A stretch of DNA of 15,644 nt from JBAZOJ01 sp041648755 (GTDB lineage: Bacteria; Planctomycetota; B143-G9). Location of the stretch: contig JBAZOJ010000060.1 of NCBI GenBank assembly GCA_041648755.1, positions 1-15,644 of the forward strand, given 5' to 3'. The notes beneath the pieces were generated by a model. It did not search any database, was not told the origin of the DNA, and worked only from the letters and a program-made list of their open reading frames with translations. Both the position numbers and the translations under genes were made by a program. Of the stretch, positions 7,368 through 14,866 are shown one piece after another. Every line of letters starts with the position of its first letter. Position 1 is the stretch's first letter.

Positions 7368-10300
7368 TCAATCGGTCGGGTTGTCCTCACCTTCCTCTCC
7401 GCCGCCTCGAAGGCCTTCAAGTGACAGAGAAGGAGTGGGCGTCGGAGGAGGCACATACGTCAAGGTACTTTCCGGTGTAGGCGGAGGATCGAGACTAGCA
7501 GGAGTGGATACAGGTGCGCTTGTGGTCCGGTACGGGAGCGATTCTGAAGGAGGATATGTCCTGAACGTGACCGGCAATGTGGTGGGAGGCTGCGTGCTCT
7601 CCGGAGGAGTCTCTGGCCTGCGGAGACACGCAAATGCTGCATCCTTGTTGCCGATGGAATCTACCGTGTAGCTCTCTACGAAGATTACGACCCCATACAG
7701 AAGATGTTCCACAGATACTGCCCTGCCGGCCATTATTCTCGGGAAATTGGCATCGATGCGGTCATCAACGACGAGAGAGCCGATTATCGTCCTCGTCTCC
7801 CGGCTTCCTGCAGAGTCCGCAATCCAGGTTCCGTCAAGGGACTGCCTTTGGATGCTACGTTTGGGATCCCAGTCCTCTGTCCAGACTTCGCCTCCGTCGA
7901 AAGCCTGATGCCAGTTCTGAATATTAATATATTCCTCGTTCCTTTCCAGTTTGCCGATCTGAGCCGCGACGGCATCCCAGTTGTTCTGCTCGGAGCGATG
8001 CTTCCAGACTCTGGCTTCGGTAACGGTGTCTATGCTCAACCGATGGATCCACCCGTCGCCACTTGCGGAGTTGAACACGCCTGCGTAGTTCCTGCAGATC
8101 ACCTCATCGCAATCACAGGAAACGTCACGGGGCGTAGGGGGATCAGACCGAGGGGGATCGGTGAGAGTCGGTTCCAGACAGGCCAGGGGGGTACCGGTTT
8201 CGTCCTTTGCGTAGATGAACATTCGCCGTTCGGCGGAATCGAACAAAGCGCTTTGCTCATACCGCTGCGTGTTCGTGTCGTATCTCAAGTACAGCCTGAG
8301 AGCGGGGATCTTGAGGAAGACAATCTTGTTCCCGCTGCCGCGTTTGAAGCACCACCCAAGTTCACAATCATCAGATAGGTCGAAGTACTCGAAGATCTCC
8401 GAGTCATTTGTCACAGTCGAGGGAATCTGGTGGGTGGGTTGCTGCCCAGGCGCGATCATTTGCCGGAAATTCCCAAACCTATCCTCGAGATCGAAGCAGA
8501 ATGTGGTTTCGTCTATCGCCTCGCTGAACTCGAGTTCGATATAGAGCGGCTTCCGGCCGTGGACCCATTTCTTGGCTGTGCAGTCTGCAGGCGAACGCCC
8601 AGAGGCAGTCCAGTTGAGATATGGCGAAGACCTGTCGCCTTGCGAGTTGTGCGTGTTGAGTTCTATGAAGGCGTCCTGGCCGGCCTCCGCACCTGTCCCA
8701 GGCTTGACCTTCCAGTAGGCAAGATATGCAAGGTACTCAGAGCGATACTTCTTTGTCGAGCCGGAGTACGGAGTGAACTCCACCGTACTGGTGCTCGTAA
8801 GTGGAAGCCAGTCGCCTTCCACATCCGGGTCGAGCCAAGCGGACGACCGGTCCCAATTCAACTGCTGCTGCTGCACGGAGACGTACTTCACAAACGGCTT
8901 GAAGTTGTCGACGTAGAAGTCAGCGGTCTCGTGGGAACGGTCTTCTCCTCTGAGTTGGAAGTACTTTGTCTCGACATTGTAACGTCCATCAGGGAAGTAG
9001 GCGTAGTCGGGATGGTAAGCCATGTTATTAGTAGGAGATGCAGGAACACGAGGTGGCGCCCCGCTATTGCTATATTGCGTGGGAAAGACCCTCATTTCAT
9101 GCTTCGGCGGGAGCCACCAGGCAACTCCCGCAGCCGGAACGGGCGTGTAAGCGAGATGGACATTGGAGTTCCAGCAATGGTACCGGTCGCGGCTGTCGAA
9201 GCGAAACTCGTGACAGGGGCTGTATTGGCCGTGAAGATTTGTCAGAATCCAATACGCTCCGAACCTCTCTGAATATCCGCCCTCCACCGTGTACGGGTTG
9301 TTCTGCCACGAAGAAGGGGTGCCTCCCAAGTAGCTGCCATCAGTCGTATCCATCTCGAAGACATAGCCATAGTCTCCGTTGAGCCCATTGGGAGCTATGA
9401 TGTTCGTGTTGGTGGGCATATAGGGTGGGAAGGTAACTCCGTAGGAGCGATCGGTCCAGAGCACGACTGGGGTCTTGTACGGGGTTGCGTGCACCATATT
9501 CACCTTTGATGGCGCGCATGTCTCAGCCATTCCAGAGGGGGTGACCTGCACCCGGTCAATCCGGTTAATCCAGAGCTCGATCCGGTCAAAATCAGTGAAC
9601 TTGTACCCCTGTACCCGCGCCGCATCTTCGAGGAAATCCACGTCTCGATAAACGACAACAAGGGGACTCGGACCCGGGAATCCGAGAGATGGCGTAGGCG
9701 TGGCGTCGCCAAGCGCAACATACTGGTCCCAGACAGTCCCACCCGCAGGAGTCCAGGAGGGGGCTCCGCTGGACATACAGGGAGTGCCGCCGGCAAATGC
9801 CTCAGGGGTAACTCCGCATACCCAGTCGCGCCAGTTCTCCCGTATCAGGAATCTCCCGATCGAAATGTTGGGAGAAGGAGCGAGATTCGACGTGAAGATC
9901 GAGTGCAAATAATACGCAAGCTGGTTTCCTGCGCCGATGTTCTCGATTTCCCCTCCGTTTATGCAATACATCCTCATGTGGAAATGCAGGTGATCTTGCG
10001 CACTTGTGCCACCCCACCAGTCGCCCATGATGGCGATCTTGTCCCCAGCGTTTATTCCAGGGACCAGGATCTTCGAGCCATAGGTCACATAAGCACCCGA
10101 AGGAAGAGAATTCCAGCAGGCAGTGGCTCGTGCCGAAGCGTACCAATAAAGGTAGGCATCACGCACATTTGCCTGAAGCCCAGCCAATTTCGAATTCTCC
10201 TTCGCACTGAGAAAGGTTCTTTCCCCAAACACGAATGTATCTGTCTCTGCGCCAAGATCCCAGTCGCAATGGCCTGCCCCGAACATGTACTGAGGATCCT

Positions 10301-10703
10301 CAAGAACACAGTAAACCGTCTGCGAGCCAATGACTGTCACCGTCGATCGCGGATTGATGCACATATCCGCTCCGGCATTGATCGGGTTGTTGAACGACGA
10401 TGTACAGAAAGCTTCCGCATTAAGCAACATAGCACCATCCGAGTAGGCAAGGAGATATGGGCGTTCGGAAAGCTCCGGCCGAGGCGGTAGTACGAGAACC
10501 GAGGCACTGCCGCTCGGACTTGGCCAGGGAGACGGCGCAAACGACCAGAAGACGTCAATGCCTTGGTGAAGCTTATTCCGGTCATAGTTTTGCATATGCA
10601 GCGGAGCATTCATAATGCCGTTGACACGCTGCTCTGCTACGAGACTGGTGGATACGTAGCCGAATACGAGAATGCAGCAAACCAGGAAGAATGCACGTTT
10701 CAT
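7368..10703 (-). CDS. Large secreted protein with N-terminal M23 (LytM-type) metallopeptidase signature
   Basis: The start is placed at the ATG at 10703-10701, with AAGGAGG at 10715-10709 and a 4-base ATGA overlap with the preceding gene; the frame is open further upstream but has no ribosome site there. The 1111-residue protein starts with a signal peptide (MKRAFFLVCCILVFGYVSTS, cleavage near LVA-EQ). H46-x-G-x-D50 (KLHQGIDV) and D237-H238-L239-H240 (AQDHLHFHM), preceded by GDKIAIMGD, match the HxGxD and HLH zinc-ligand motifs of M23 peptidoglycan endopeptidases. The interval of about 190 residues is longer than usual, so the domain carries insertions or is diverged. Residues about 260-1020 match no family I recognise. 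They contain many aromatic residues and cysteine clusters (SDDCELGWCFKRG, SCDCDEVICRNY). The tail from about 1030 is Pro/Thr/Ser-rich and ends acidic. Wall binding or wall cutting is plausible, not proven. Confidence 0.8.
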   Translation of the reverse strand: MKRAFFLVCCILVFGYVSTSLVAEQRVNGIMNAPLHMQNYDRNKLHQGIDVFWSFAPSPWPSPSGSASVLVLPPRPELSERPYLLAYSDGAMLLNAEAFCTSSFNNPINAGADMCINPRSTVTVIGSQTVYCVLEDPQYMFGAGHCDWDLGAETDTFVFGERTFLSAKENSKLAGLQANVRDAYLYWYASARATACWNSLPSGAYVTYGSKILVPGINAGDKIAIMGDWWGGTSAQDHLHFHMRMYCINGGEIENIGAGNQLAYYLHSIFTSNLAPSPNISIGRFLIRENWRDWVCGVTPEAFAGGTPCMSSGAPSWTPAGGTVWDQYVALGDATPTPSLGFPGPSPLVVVYRDVDFLEDAARVQGYKFTDFDRIELWINRIDRVQVTPSGMAETCAPSKVNMVHATPYKTPVVLWTDRSYGVTFPPYMPTNTNIIAPNGLNGDYGYVFEMDTTDGSYLGGTPSSWQNNPYTVEGGYSERFGAYWILTNLHGQYSPCHEFRFDSRDRYHCWNSNVHLAYTPVPAAGVAWWLPPKHEMRVFPTQYSNSGAPPRVPASPTNNMAYHPDYAYFPDGRYNVETKYFQLRGEDRSHETADFYVDNFKPFVKYVSVQQQQLNWDRSSAWLDPDVEGDWLPLTSTSTVEFTPYSGSTKKYRSEYLAYLAYWKVKPGTGAEAGQDAFIELNTHNSQGDRSSPYLNWTASGRSPADCTAKKWVHGRKPLYIELEFSEAIDETTFCFDLEDRFGNFRQMIAPGQQPTHQIPSTVTNDSEIFEYFDLSDDCELGWCFKRGSGNKIVFLKIPALRLYLRYDTNTQRYEQSALFDSAERRMFIYAKDETGTPLACLEPTLTDPPRSDPPTPRDVSCDCDEVICRNYAGVFNSASGDGWIHRLSIDTVTEARVWKHRSEQNNWDAVAAQIGKLERNEEYINIQNWHQAFDGGEVWTEDWDPKRSIQRQSLDGTWIADSAGSRETRTIIGSLVVDDRIDANFPRIMAGRAVSVEHLLYGVVIFVESYTVDSIGNKDAAFACLRRPETPPESTQPPTTLPVTFRTYPPSESLPYRTTSAPVSTPASLDPPPTPESTLTYVPPPTPTPSLSLEGLRGGGEEGEDNPTD

Positions 10704-12262
10704 TCCGCCCTCCTTAGGCTGATTCTGCCGTACTTCTGACCTGTGTGAAGGACCACGGTGTAGCCGTCGTAGAGCCCAAGCGCACATTGCCCGGCATCCG
10801 GCTGAAAGACGTCTTGGACGGTGAACGTGAACTCGAAGACGCCCTTCCTGATGTTATACTTCCAGACTTGGCGAACACGTTTGCCCTGATACTCGAAAGC
10901 CTCGGAAACTCCCAAGCTGTCTTCTCCGATAGAGCGAAACGTCGCGAGATCGTGCTTCCGGTTGAGCAGAATACGCCTGTGGAGCCCGGCAAGGCGAAGA
11001 ACCGCGGAAATGCACCCGGGGGAAACACTGAGGACATACTCCTCTCGGGACTCGGCGTAGTACTCACCTTCAGGGAAGACACAGGAATATGGGATTAGCC
11101 TGACGAAGCCCTTCCGGCCGATGACCGCGAAGTTCCACTCGCCTTTTGATGCCACCATTGGGTACATGAAGGCGCTGGGCCCTGTCGGCCAGAGATCGAA
11201 GATTCCTTCGTGGTCGAGGAACACCTCTCCTGTCGCCAGGTCCTGCAACACGACGCGGCTTCGTGGGACATCCGGCCTGAGCGGAGCCTCAATCTCCCAC
11301 TTCCTGTACTCGGGCCTTGTGAAGCCGCCCTCGGGGTCAATCATCAGGGGGACGATGCTGCTTCGCGGGATCCCGTAGTTGCGCTCGAATACCGCAAGCG
11401 TTGGAAAGGCAATTGCATCGGTCCCACCCCAGAAGTCACGTGGCGGGTTCCAGACGTCAGTACCCATTGTAGGCTTGAAACAGAATGGCTGCCCGGTGAC
11501 GGTGCCGTCAGCATTTAGGATCCGAAGTCCCCCCTTGTCGTCGAGGAACACCGCGGCTCCTCCCTTGTCGCAGCCTTCGCGCCACTGGAATGCCTCGATG
11601 AAGTCGCAATCGGTAAGACCCGAAATCTCCTTCGTCTTAATCGCCCCATCGGCACTTAGAAGGAGGTCATAGACGGAGCGAGTTTTGCGGATGCCGTAAT
11701 GGTTATCGTTCTGCATCAGGACGACATAGAAATGCCCCGGCCCGACGCAGATTACATCGTTTCCCCCAACTCGCCAGAACTCACGCCTGCGCGATTCGAA
11801 CGCCTTCCTTGCCTCCGGAGTCAGGAAGACTGCATCTCCTTGTGCTGGGCTGGCTGAGCGGCACTTAGGGCGATCCTTGACTGCACATACCCTCTTGCTT
11901 ACCATTTCCCATGACAGATTCTCCGCGGTCTTCCTCGTCCCGATCAAATAGTCGATCCCCGGCTTCGGCGGCTCCTTGCCGATGCCGAGTTGTACCGGAA
12001 TGCCCGTTCCGTCGGCAAAGGAGTCGAGCTCCGGCGGCGCCTTGCAGACCGGCCCGGGCTCGGGCAGGGGCGGGATGGGGTCGAGCAACAAGTATGTCTC
12101 GATCTTGCCCACCGGGACGTTCCACTCGATGACCTTGTCTGTCATATCCTCGATCTCGGTCCAACTATGCAGAGGCGGAAACACGGGCTTGTCCTCGGCG
12201 GAGGCGGTCAGGACTGCGCACAAAAGAAGAGAGGAAAGAAAGAGCGCAAAGCATTTGGTCAT
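10700..12262 (-). CDS. Secreted protein of unknown family, 520 residues
   Basis: The product starts with a clear signal peptide (MTKCFALFLSSLLLCAVLTASA, cleavage likely before EDKP). A Pro-rich stretch follows (PIPPLPEPGPVCKAPPELD, about 57-75), then a long mixed beta-rich body. Phrases such as DDKGGLRILNADGTVTG, LATGEVFLDHEGIFDL and GRKGFVRLIP recall blades of a beta-propeller, but there is no regular repeat and I do not recognise the family. The start at 12262 has GGAGGTG at 12273-12267 and overlaps the stop of the small upstream gene as ATGA; its own stop overlaps the start of the M23-like gene in the same way. The three products are therefore probably made in linked amounts and act together at the cell surface. 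The function is unknown; the coding call is firm. Confidence 0.85.
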   Translation of the reverse strand: MTKCFALFLSSLLLCAVLTASAEDKPVFPPLHSWTEIEDMTDKVIEWNVPVGKIETYLLLDPIPPLPEPGPVCKAPPELDSFADGTGIPVQLGIGKEPPKPGIDYLIGTRKTAENLSWEMVSKRVCAVKDRPKCRSASPAQGDAVFLTPEARKAFESRRREFWRVGGNDVICVGPGHFYVVLMQNDNHYGIRKTRSVYDLLLSADGAIKTKEISGLTDCDFIEAFQWREGCDKGGAAVFLDDKGGLRILNADGTVTGQPFCFKPTMGTDVWNPPRDFWGGTDAIAFPTLAVFERNYGIPRSSIVPLMIDPEGGFTRPEYRKWEIEAPLRPDVPRSRVVLQDLATGEVFLDHEGIFDLWPTGPSAFMYPMVASKGEWNFAVIGRKGFVRLIPYSCVFPEGEYYAESREEYVLSVSPGCISAVLRLAGLHRRILLNRKHDLATFRSIGEDSLGVSEAFEYQGKRVRQVWKYNIRKGVFEFTFTVQDVFQPDAGQCALGLYDGYTVVLHTGQKYGRISLRRAE

Positions 12263-12513
12263 TTGCCACCTCCAGCGGTCGGACCGCTTTCAGTCACGGT
12301 GCGAATCGCGGCGGTCGGGTACTCGGTCTTCCACGCGGGACGCCTGGTTCGGTCAGTAACGATGGGCGGCTCGGTAAGGTAGCCCGAAGGCGGCGGCGGT
12401 ATCGCCTTAAGTGGCTTACAAAACCATGTGAAGTACGAGACAATCGCGACTATCGCCGCGAGGATGATGTAACTGAAGATAGCCGCTCTTATCCTGTTAC
12501 GAAGTATGGCCAT
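12259..12513 (-). CDS. Small single-pass membrane protein, first gene of the operon
   Basis: The 84-residue product begins MAILRNRIRAAIFSYIILAA, with one transmembrane helix at about residues 10-30 behind a basic N-terminus. A Cys and Pro-rich segment (FCKPLKAIPPPPSGYLTEPP) and a polar tail follow. The tail is expected outside the membrane. The ATG at 12513 is chosen over one seven codons upstream (12534) because GGGAG at 12524-12520 is well spaced for it, while the upstream codon lacks a clear site. The stop overlaps the next start as ATGA. The family is not recognised; it could be an anchor or accessory subunit for the two secreted proteins encoded behind it. Confidence 0.7.
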   Translation of the reverse strand: MAILRNRIRAAIFSYIILAAIVAIVSYFTWFCKPLKAIPPPPSGYLTEPPIVTDRTRRPAWKTEYPTAAIRTVTESGPTAGGGK

Positions 12514-12704
12514 GACAAGCTCCCGTAAAAGCATCCGCCCACTTGCGCCACTAATCAGAGCACAACTCGCCTGAAAAGACGCTTACAGATGCGTCAGGTC
12601 TATTCGTCACAGCGACTGGATCCCCATCGGAATGCGGATAAACAGCCACTTTGAACGTTCTGCGATGCCCTCTACCCGGTGAACAGATCCAATTGAGGCT
12701 AAGA
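12514..12704 (-). other. Leader region of the operon, about 185 bases
   Basis: This is the stretch between the predicted promoter and the first start codon. It contains a short inverted repeat GACGC/GCGTC (about 12578-12595) but no recognisable riboswitch, leader peptide or attenuator. Confidence 0.4.
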
Positions 12705-12733
12705 ATTATAGCACGGTGGTGGAAGTTTTTCAA
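12705..12733 (-). promoter_or_regulatory. Sigma70-type promoter of the three-gene operon
   Basis: On the minus strand, -35 TTGAAA (12733-12728), a 17-base spacer and -10 TATAAT (12710-12705), with an extended TGC before the -10. Both boxes are at or one base from consensus. Transcription would start near 12698 and run into the genes from 12513. It is the strongest promoter-like site seen in the window. Confidence 0.8.
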
Positions 12734-12958
12734 GGAGCCAGAATGTTGCGCGGACAAATTCGGCTCATCGCCCAACCGGCGCGCTTTGTTCAGTATGTCA
12801 GCCGACTATGCTGCTGTTCTTTCAATGGACAACGCAGTAAACATGCTCGTCCAAGCGCCATCGACCATACCCATGTTGCAGCAAGTCCGTCGCGCAGACC
12901 ACGGTCCCCACAGCGGTCTGTCCACGGACAACGTCGTACGAGCGGTCTCATTTCTTTA
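12734..12958. other. Non-coding stretch between operon promoter and intron copy B
   Basis: No gene, RNA or long repeat is seen. It includes a small inverted repeat GTCC-AC-GGAC near 12920. Short frames on both strands look like chance. Operators for the adjacent promoter could lie here, but none can be supported. Confidence 0.4.
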
Positions 12959-13191
12959 ATCGGCATAGGTAAATCCTCGCGGATTATCCCTGCCACACCA
13001 CCGTGCGTACGGGTCCGTACATGGCGGGTTCGGTTGGGTTGAGCTTATTCGTGAACAGCGAGGGTCAGCAAGCCTATTCCCGCCTGCTTCAAGTTCCCGG
13101 GCTCACATGCGACATCCATCACTTGCCCTTCACCTCCATCAGGTTGGGCGGAGGACTTCCACCTCCGAGTCATTGAACATGCCCGGCACAC
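12959..13191 (-). mobile_element. Internally deleted group IIC intron, copy B (both ends present)
   Basis: On the minus strand the element starts GTGTGCCGGGCATG at 13191, followed by a hairpin CGGAGG-TGGAAGT-CCTCCG, the usual start of domain I in group IIC introns. It ends with domain V (13031-12997, inner stem GTACG/CGTAC fully paired, followed by GGTGTG) and domain VI (12995-12959), whose CCTATGCCGAT has a bulged A eight bases from the end. Both ends resemble, from memory, the Oceanobacillus iheyensis group IIC intron. At 233 bases it lacks most of domains I-IV. The only sign of the reverse transcriptase is a frame VMDVACEPGNLKQAGIGLL ending in a stop. Domain V has one extra C, so self-splicing is unlikely. 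It lies seven bases behind a terminator hairpin. Confidence 0.88.
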
Positions 13192-13198
13192 AGCACAA

Positions 13199-13220
13199 GG
13201 GGGCGGCCATTGCCGCCCCC
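13199..13220 (-). terminator. Terminator hairpin of the LPVKG-tailed protein gene, 5' exon of intron copy B
   Basis: A perfect 9-bp stem GGGGGCGGC/GCCGCCCCC with a 4-base loop, 46 bases after the stop at 13266. On the minus strand only TT precedes GTGCT and then the intron, so the T-run is weak; on the plus strand it is followed by TTT. The intron begins seven bases after the stem, the classical position for group IIC insertion. Confidence 0.7.
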
Positions 13221-13265
13221 TTTCGTTGTCGAGGTGTAACTGCATATAGCAGACCGGGCGGGGTG

Positions 13266-14426
13266 CTAACTCCTACGCCCGATCCTGCGGGCCTGAAACA
13301 CCATAGCGCCCACGATCATCGCCGCCACGGCCAGGCCTTTGACGGGAAGCTGCGCTCCATCGGCAGGCGGCTTATCCGGCGCGGGTGGCTTCGGTGCCTC
13401 GGGCGGATGCTCCCCCTTCGGCGTTGTCGAGGGTAGCTTCCCGTAGGGGGCGTAAATGGGACTTGGTCCGCAATACATCGCGTCCTTCCCCTTCGTGTAC
13501 TCTTTTGCCATCTCGATCAAGTATCCGATCGGGTGCAGCATGTAGCCTTTTACTCCGCAATACAGCGGAATGCCGGGCGGAATCGCGTAGAGCACTTCGG
13601 GCTCGCCTTTCGCATAGTGGGAATTATCCTCGGACGTCCAGTAAATTGCGTATGGAAGCCTCAGGGCGAACATCTCGAATAGATCGTTGAACTCCGGATG
13701 CTCTTTCGAGCCAAAGAAAGCTATCGCGGAGGCCGACCAGAAGAATCCCTTGTCCTCGATCGCTGCAGTCTTCTGGCAAACATCCTTGAACATGGAGGAT
13801 ACATCATCGTCAAGTTGTCGCTGATGCGGGACCAGCAACCTGAGGGCGATCCAGCGGCGGATGTCGCCGTATTCCGAGACGCGCTTCAAGATGATTCCCG
13901 TTTCGTTCCTCTTGGCCCGCGTGCCTACGGCCAAGGTGTTCATCAGGAACGCACGGGTTGCGTCGTTATCCGGCACCACTGAGTCGGGGTGGTAGTAGTG
14001 TTCGGGTTCGTTAGGAGGAAGGTTACCGATCTTCGGCGGTCCGACGGAGGGCAACAGCAGTGGTGAGAACTTAGGCCCCATTGTGGTGCCCAGCCGGGCC
14101 ATCCCCTGAGACCAGAGAGTGATCGCCCGCTCGAAGCCTTCGGACACCGTTTTGTAGTGCTCAGCGTTGCGGAGTTCGGCCTCCGCCCCGAGCGCTGCAA
14201 ACCGCTCCAAGGGCGGCAAGGCCGCGATTTCCGCCTTGGCCGCATCCCCGCCGGCGACGATGTAGTCCATTATGGCCTCCCGCGCGGCGACGTACGCTTC
14301 GTCGGTTGACGAGAGCATGGCCGTTACCTTTGCCAGGAGGGTCTGCGGCTGAGGCTCTTCGGCCTGCGCCATAGTAAAGGACATCAGGCAACCCAGAACA
14401 CACAGGAGAAGGGTTAGTCGCGCCAT
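13266..14426 (-). CDS. Secreted protein of unknown family with Pro-rich LPVKG-type C-terminal anchor
   Basis: The ATG at 14426 is chosen because it gives a proper signal peptide (MARLTLLLCVLGCLMSFTMA, cleavage likely after AQA at 22) and has GGTGGAG at 14436-14430, though with short spacing. The frame is open upstream to 14531 without a good ribosome site. Residues about 30-110 are helical (DEAYVAAREAIMDYIVAGG); the middle holds LKRVSEYGDIRRWIALRLL and an aromatic-rich part. A proline-rich spacer (PPEAPKPPAPDKPP) leads to LPVKG (360-364), about 15 apolar residues and RRIGRRS. This spacer-motif-helix-basic tail order is that of sortase substrates, but the motif has Lys where Thr is usual and the apolar stretch is short, so it may simply be a membrane anchor. 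The family is not recognised. It has its own promoter and terminator. Confidence 0.8.
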   Translation of the reverse strand: MARLTLLLCVLGCLMSFTMAQAEEPQPQTLLAKVTAMLSSTDEAYVAAREAIMDYIVAGGDAAKAEIAALPPLERFAALGAEAELRNAEHYKTVSEGFERAITLWSQGMARLGTTMGPKFSPLLLPSVGPPKIGNLPPNEPEHYYHPDSVVPDNDATRAFLMNTLAVGTRAKRNETGIILKRVSEYGDIRRWIALRLLVPHQRQLDDDVSSMFKDVCQKTAAIEDKGFFWSASAIAFFGSKEHPEFNDLFEMFALRLPYAIYWTSEDNSHYAKGEPEVLYAIPPGIPLYCGVKGYMLHPIGYLIEMAKEYTKGKDAMYCGPSPIYAPYGKLPSTTPKGEHPPEAPKPPAPDKPPADGAQLPVKGLAVAAMIVGAMVFQARRIGRRS

Positions 14427-14557
14427 TGGCTCCACCATTCCTTGAATTTGGATGTCCTGTCCCGCTTGGGAGCGGTAGCACAGTGCAGTCCGCCCAGACC
14501 CGAGTGCAACTCCTCCCATGTGTCCGCCCAAAGAAGCGTTGCGTTACTCCCGCCAAC

Positions 14558-14586
14558 AACATACAGTACGAAATGCAAACTGTCAA
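14558..14586 (-). promoter_or_regulatory. Sigma70-type promoter of the gene at 14426-13266
   Basis: On the minus strand, -35 TTGACA (14586-14581, perfect), a 17-base spacer, and -10 TATGTT (14563-14558) with TG before it. Transcription would start near 14551, giving a leader of about 125 bases. Confidence 0.7.
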
Positions 14587-14668
14587 GGGGACAAATGATG
14601 CTGTCGGAGTAGAATGGATATAGGTGAGGCTGACGCGAGCAAGGCCAGTTAGAACTAGCATTCGCCGC

Positions 14669-14842
14669 CGTCTGTTCAGCCAGACCTGGCATAACGGCCG
14701 CACGGGTGCATTCTGTGCATTCCTGGGCTTTTTGCCATCGAGCGATGCGGCGGTGGTGATATTGTGCAATACGCCTGCGACGGTGGATCAGGGCGGGCGG
14801 AAGCTGCTGAAGGCGCTGGGAAAGAAGAAGGCGGAGAAGTAG
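14669..14842 (+). pseudogene. 3' fragment of a beta-lactamase-family serine hydrolase (AmpC/PBP4-like)
   Basis: The frame ending at the TAG at 14840 reads QTWHNGRTGAFCAFLGFLPS from about 14681, then DAAVVILCNTPATVDQGG and LLKALGKKKAEK. WHNGxTGxFxxFLGFxPxxxxAVVxLxN is the C-terminal signature of class C beta-lactamase-related hydrolases; HNG stands where the KTG/HxG triad lies. The catalytic SxxK and YxN parts, some 250 residues upstream in intact members, are absent, and the upstream sequence is unrelated and carries the promoter of the opposite gene. The remnant is a truncated gene. The break lies somewhere between about 14625 and 14681. Confidence 0.72.
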
Positions 14843-14866
14843 CTGAGGAACCGCAACAATGAAGCA

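Noticed and set aside
7370..7445. Palindrome-rich DNA under the C-terminal tail of the M23-like protein (GAAGGCCTTC) as a mobile repeat
   Set aside because: A single occurrence in the window; the low-complexity Pro/Thr/Gly tail accounts for it.
8430..9272. A 280-residue open frame on the plus strand
   Set aside because: It lies entirely antisense to the M23-like gene, has no family motifs and no fitting ribosome site; the opposite strand has a complete operon context.
10704..10787. N-terminal extension of the M23-like protein starting at 10787
   Set aside because: The extension (MCAWALRRLHRGPSHRSEV) overlaps the previous gene deeply, lacks a ribosome site and would bury the signal peptide; the ATG at 10703 has AAGGAGG and an ATGA overlap.
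14427..14531. Longer start at 14531 for the LPVKG-tailed protein
   Set aside because: It would place 35 unrelated residues before a good signal peptide and no ribosome site is seen.
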